A DNA stretch of 64,000 nt from Leptospiraceae bacterium (GTDB lineage: Bacteria; Spirochaetota; Leptospiria; Leptospirales; Leptospiraceae), in the NCBI GenBank assembly GCA_024233835.1, contig JACKPC010000003.1, positions 466,501 through 530,500 of the forward strand, in the 5' to 3' direction. Below the pieces are notes generated by a model. It had not been told where the DNA came from, did no database searches, and saw only the letters and a list, made by a program, of their open reading frames with translations. The translations under genes and the position numbers were made by a program. This document shows positions 62,212-64,000 of this stretch, piece by piece (the first letter of the stretch is position 1; every line of letters starts with the position of its first letter).

Positions 62212-63735
62212 ATGGCAAAGTCTTATTACAGGATAATAGATGGAATCAAATACGACAGAGGGCTTTTAGATGAAGCAGAAAAGTTCCAGTCGGAAAATCC
62301 TCAGAAGAAGATTACCGTTCAAAAGGCGAAGGAGTTTATAGAAAGCGCCGGAGATGGTAATATTGTAACGGAGGTAGAAAAAGCGAGTCTTGCCTATATC
62401 GCAGAACACTACCCGGTCAGTCCGCAGGCAAAAATCCTGCTTTTAGAAGCTTCCAAAGCCGACAAAGAGAAACCTAAGGCCAAAGCAGCTAAAAAGAAGG
62501 CAGGAGCGAAAAAGAAAGCGGCTAAGAAAAAAGAAAAAACCTCTTCTACATCTCCAAAATTAGTTCCTGTAGACTTTCCTTCTGCTGTGAAGGAAGAGCC
62601 TGATTCTGATTTTTCAACAGAAGAACCGGAAGATAGACTTCCTCCTCCTGCTGAAGAGCCAAAAACTGAGGTTTTAAAAGCTGAGAACCTCGAACAGGAA
62701 ATGAAAGTTTCTGAAGCAGAAAAGAAAATGGAGGATCTATTTCCTTCTTTTTCGGATAGATTAAGAAAGATAGAAGAAGATAGGGAAGTAACCCGCTCTA
62801 AGCCGGAACCTCTCTTTAAGGCTCCTCCTAAAGAAGTTGTGAAAGAACCTGTAGAACCACCTGTAACCCGAAAAACAGAGCTTCCTCCTACAGCTCCGAG
62901 AACTCCGATTATTCAGAAAGAAGAAGAAAAAGAAGAAAAGAAGAGCGGTTTATTACGTTTAATAATTCTTGGTCTGATAGTCTTACTTATCCTTTTCTTT
63001 CTATATCGAGCCTGTAATAATAATGATCCCGATCCGACTAAGAACACTAGTCCGGATACACCTAAAGATAAACAGACCCTGAATGAAAGCAAAGATCCGC
63101 TTATTACCGATGAGCCTCTCAAAAGTCCTGAGGATAAGAAATCGGAAATACCGGAAGGCGGAGATACCGTGCCGGGTAAGAAGGTAGAACCGGAGAAAAA
63201 GGATTCTGAACCTGAGAAGAAAGTAGTAAATAAAACGGAAGAACCACCGCTACTAAAAGAAGAAAAGAAGGACAGTTCGGAAAAACCCTTAGAGAATAAA
63301 GAAGAGAAGAAAACCGCAGAGAAAACTTTTGAACCGGAAGAAAAAGAGACTAAACCTGAAACAAACCAACCGGAGTCTCTTGAAGTTTATTCCAAAGAAA
63401 AAATTGAAAAGACAAAGCTTCGTTTTGCGAGAAATAGCAATTGGTATACTTCTGATTCTCTCCCGGCTTTGAGAGGCATTGCCGAATACCTGAAGACAAA
63501 TCCGGAAGCTAAAATCCGAATCACCGGTCATACCTGTAACCGTGGAAGCAGGAAGTTGAACCGTAAAATATCCAGATACCGGGCAAGCTCGATAGCCTAT
63601 TTTTTGAAGAAACAGGGAATTGCAGGTTCTCAGATAGAAATAGTAGGCAAGGGGGAATCTTCTCCTATCGCCAGTAACAAAACCAAAAAAGGAAGGGAAA
63701 GAAACCGGAGGGTCGAGTTTAAAATCCTGAACTGA
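62212..63735 (+). CDS. OmpA-domain protein with long charged stalk
   Basis: 507 residues. The N-terminus (1-75) is a small helical domain, followed by a Lys/Ala-rich stretch (KAKAAKKKAGAKKKAAKKKE) and acidic-proline linkers, all before a single membrane helix (about 246-266, LLRLIILGLIVLLILFFLYRA). The C-terminal side has a Pro/Glu/Lys-rich stalk and an OmpA-type peptidoglycan-binding domain (RITGHTCNRGSRKLNRKISRYRA, IVGKGESSPIASN, GRERNRRVEFKI). It would tether the inner membrane to peptidoglycan, with the histone-like basic patch inside the cytoplasm. The following gene begins in its stop codon (TGATG). Confidence 0.87.
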   Translation: MAKSYYRIIDGIKYDRGLLDEAEKFQSENPQKKITVQKAKEFIESAGDGNIVTEVEKASLAYIAEHYPVSPQAKILLLEASKADKEKPKAKAAKKKAGAKKKAAKKKEKTSSTSPKLVPVDFPSAVKEEPDSDFSTEEPEDRLPPPAEEPKTEVLKAENLEQEMKVSEAEKKMEDLFPSFSDRLRKIEEDREVTRSKPEPLFKAPPKEVVKEPVEPPVTRKTELPPTAPRTPIIQKEEEKEEKKSGLLRLIILGLIVLLILFFLYRACNNNDPDPTKNTSPDTPKDKQTLNESKDPLITDEPLKSPEDKKSEIPEGGDTVPGKKVEPEKKDSEPEKKVVNKTEEPPLLKEEKKDSSEKPLENKEEKKTAEKTFEPEEKETKPETNQPESLEVYSKEKIEKTKLRFARNSNWYTSDSLPALRGIAEYLKTNPEAKIRITGHTCNRGSRKLNRKISRYRASSIAYFLKKQGIAGSQIEIVGKGESSPIASNKTKKGRERNRRVEFKILN

Positions 63736-64000
63736 TGAACTATCGGGTTTTACTTTTAGCTGATGTCCACGGCTTACCGGTCGGTAATGAAAACCTGGAG
63801 CAGGAATGGGAATCCCGTGATAGTGTAGAGTTTCTTGCCGATACAATTCGGCAAGTGGGGATGGAATGTATAATCCTTGAACCTCTGCGCTCCAGGACCG
63901 ATGTCTTAAAAAAGCTTCAGGAGTATCTGCCCCAAAAAGCAGAAACTATTTTATTTAACCTTGTAGAGGGCTTCTCCTCTCCGTCCCGTGAGTCCTATGT
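63735..64000 (+). CDS. D-Ala-D-Ala-ligase-like ATP-grasp protein (3' truncated by window)
   Basis: An open frame from ATG 63735 runs off the window after 88 complete codons. The protein starts MNYRVLLLADVHGLPVGNE and contains ETILFNLVEGFSSPSRESY, which resembles the first conserved block of D-alanine-D-alanine ligases (FN-x-x-E-G). It is not the canonical Ddl start; Leptospira genomes carry a related ligase-like gene. The ATG overlaps the OmpA-domain gene's stop codon, so the two are co-translated. The catalytic part lies outside. Confidence 0.7.
   Translation, partial: MNYRVLLLADVHGLPVGNENLEQEWESRDSVEFLADTIRQVGMECIILEPLRSRTDVLKKLQEYLPQKAETILFNLVEGFSSPSRESY

Noticed and set aside
1..64000. 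CRISPR arrays, tRNA or rRNA genes, IS elements
   Set aside because: No regularly spaced repeats, no cloverleaf or rRNA-like stretches and no transposase frames were recognised by eye. A tool such as tRNAscan-SE or Infernal would be decisive.

Overview
The window looks like chromosome from a spirochaete of the Leptospira/Leptospiraceae type. This is inferred from gene content, not from a marker gene: no rRNA or tRNA was found. The clues are several SpoIIE-type (PP2C) phosphatases joined to response-regulator, GAF or Cache sensors, a membrane class III nucleotidyl cyclase, an OmpA-domain protein on a charged stalk, spirochaete-like lipoprotein signals, a split PurS/PurQ FGAM synthase, and many stand-alone PilZ, STAS and CheW-like modules. 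About 52 protein genes are packed on both strands with short gaps and many 1-50 bp overlaps. No CRISPR array, insertion sequence or prophage was seen.

Layout. (1) 1-6200: an AT-rich signalling block (a multi-PAS histidine kinase with a PocR domain, a CheY-like regulator and a receiver-PAS-kinase), then a broken PD-(D/E)XK-type gene. This block looks imported. (2) 6196-11593: thioredoxin, a CcmC-like protein, a receiver-phosphatase fused by overlap to purC-purS-purQ, then glgC. (3) 11758-14497: an L,D-transpeptidase-like protein and a DsbD-like reductase, convergent. (4) 14515-24827: the most interesting block. On the minus strand are a glutamine-synthetase-like enzyme, an iron alcohol dehydrogenase, a C26 gamma-glutamyl hydrolase and an aldehyde dehydrogenase. 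Divergent from them are an ethanolamine-type APC permease, an FGGY kinase, a sphingosine-1-phosphate-lyase-like PLP enzyme and a thiolase-fold protein that lacks the usual cysteine. Together they suggest gamma-glutamylation of ethanolamine to glycine plus glutamate, coupled to breakdown of a phosphorylated sphingoid-like amino alcohol. (5) 24855-35116: a metallophosphoesterase, an ATP-grasp enzyme, two methyltransferases, a BrkB/YihY membrane protein carrying an inserted beta-propeller, a UDP-sugar epimerase, a sulfotransferase, a glycosyltransferase-sulfotransferase fusion, a HIT protein and APS kinase. The last part reads as a sulfated-glycan module with its own PAPS supply.

(6) 35151-45437: alpha/beta hydrolase, STAS protein, GAF-GAF-PP2C phosphatase, envelope proteins, a GH18-like/GDPD pair, PilZ, CapA-like protein and a receiver with an RsbW-like ATPase domain. 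Several of these could belong to one or more partner-switching networks. (7) 45434-54349: a minus-strand run of aldehyde dehydrogenase, two exported TPR proteins (one with NHL and VWA-like domains), a soluble MCP-like protein, ParA and a CheA-like protein that has Hpt and CheW parts but no kinase core. (8) 54470-64000: methyltransferase, outer-membrane-like protein, a lipoprotein solute-binding protein overlapping a Cache-HAMP-PP2C-TPR sensor, a nucleotidyl cyclase, an OmpA-domain protein and the start of a D-Ala-D-Ala-ligase-like gene cut by the window edge.

All functional calls rest on motifs read by eye from the sequence. No database search was run.
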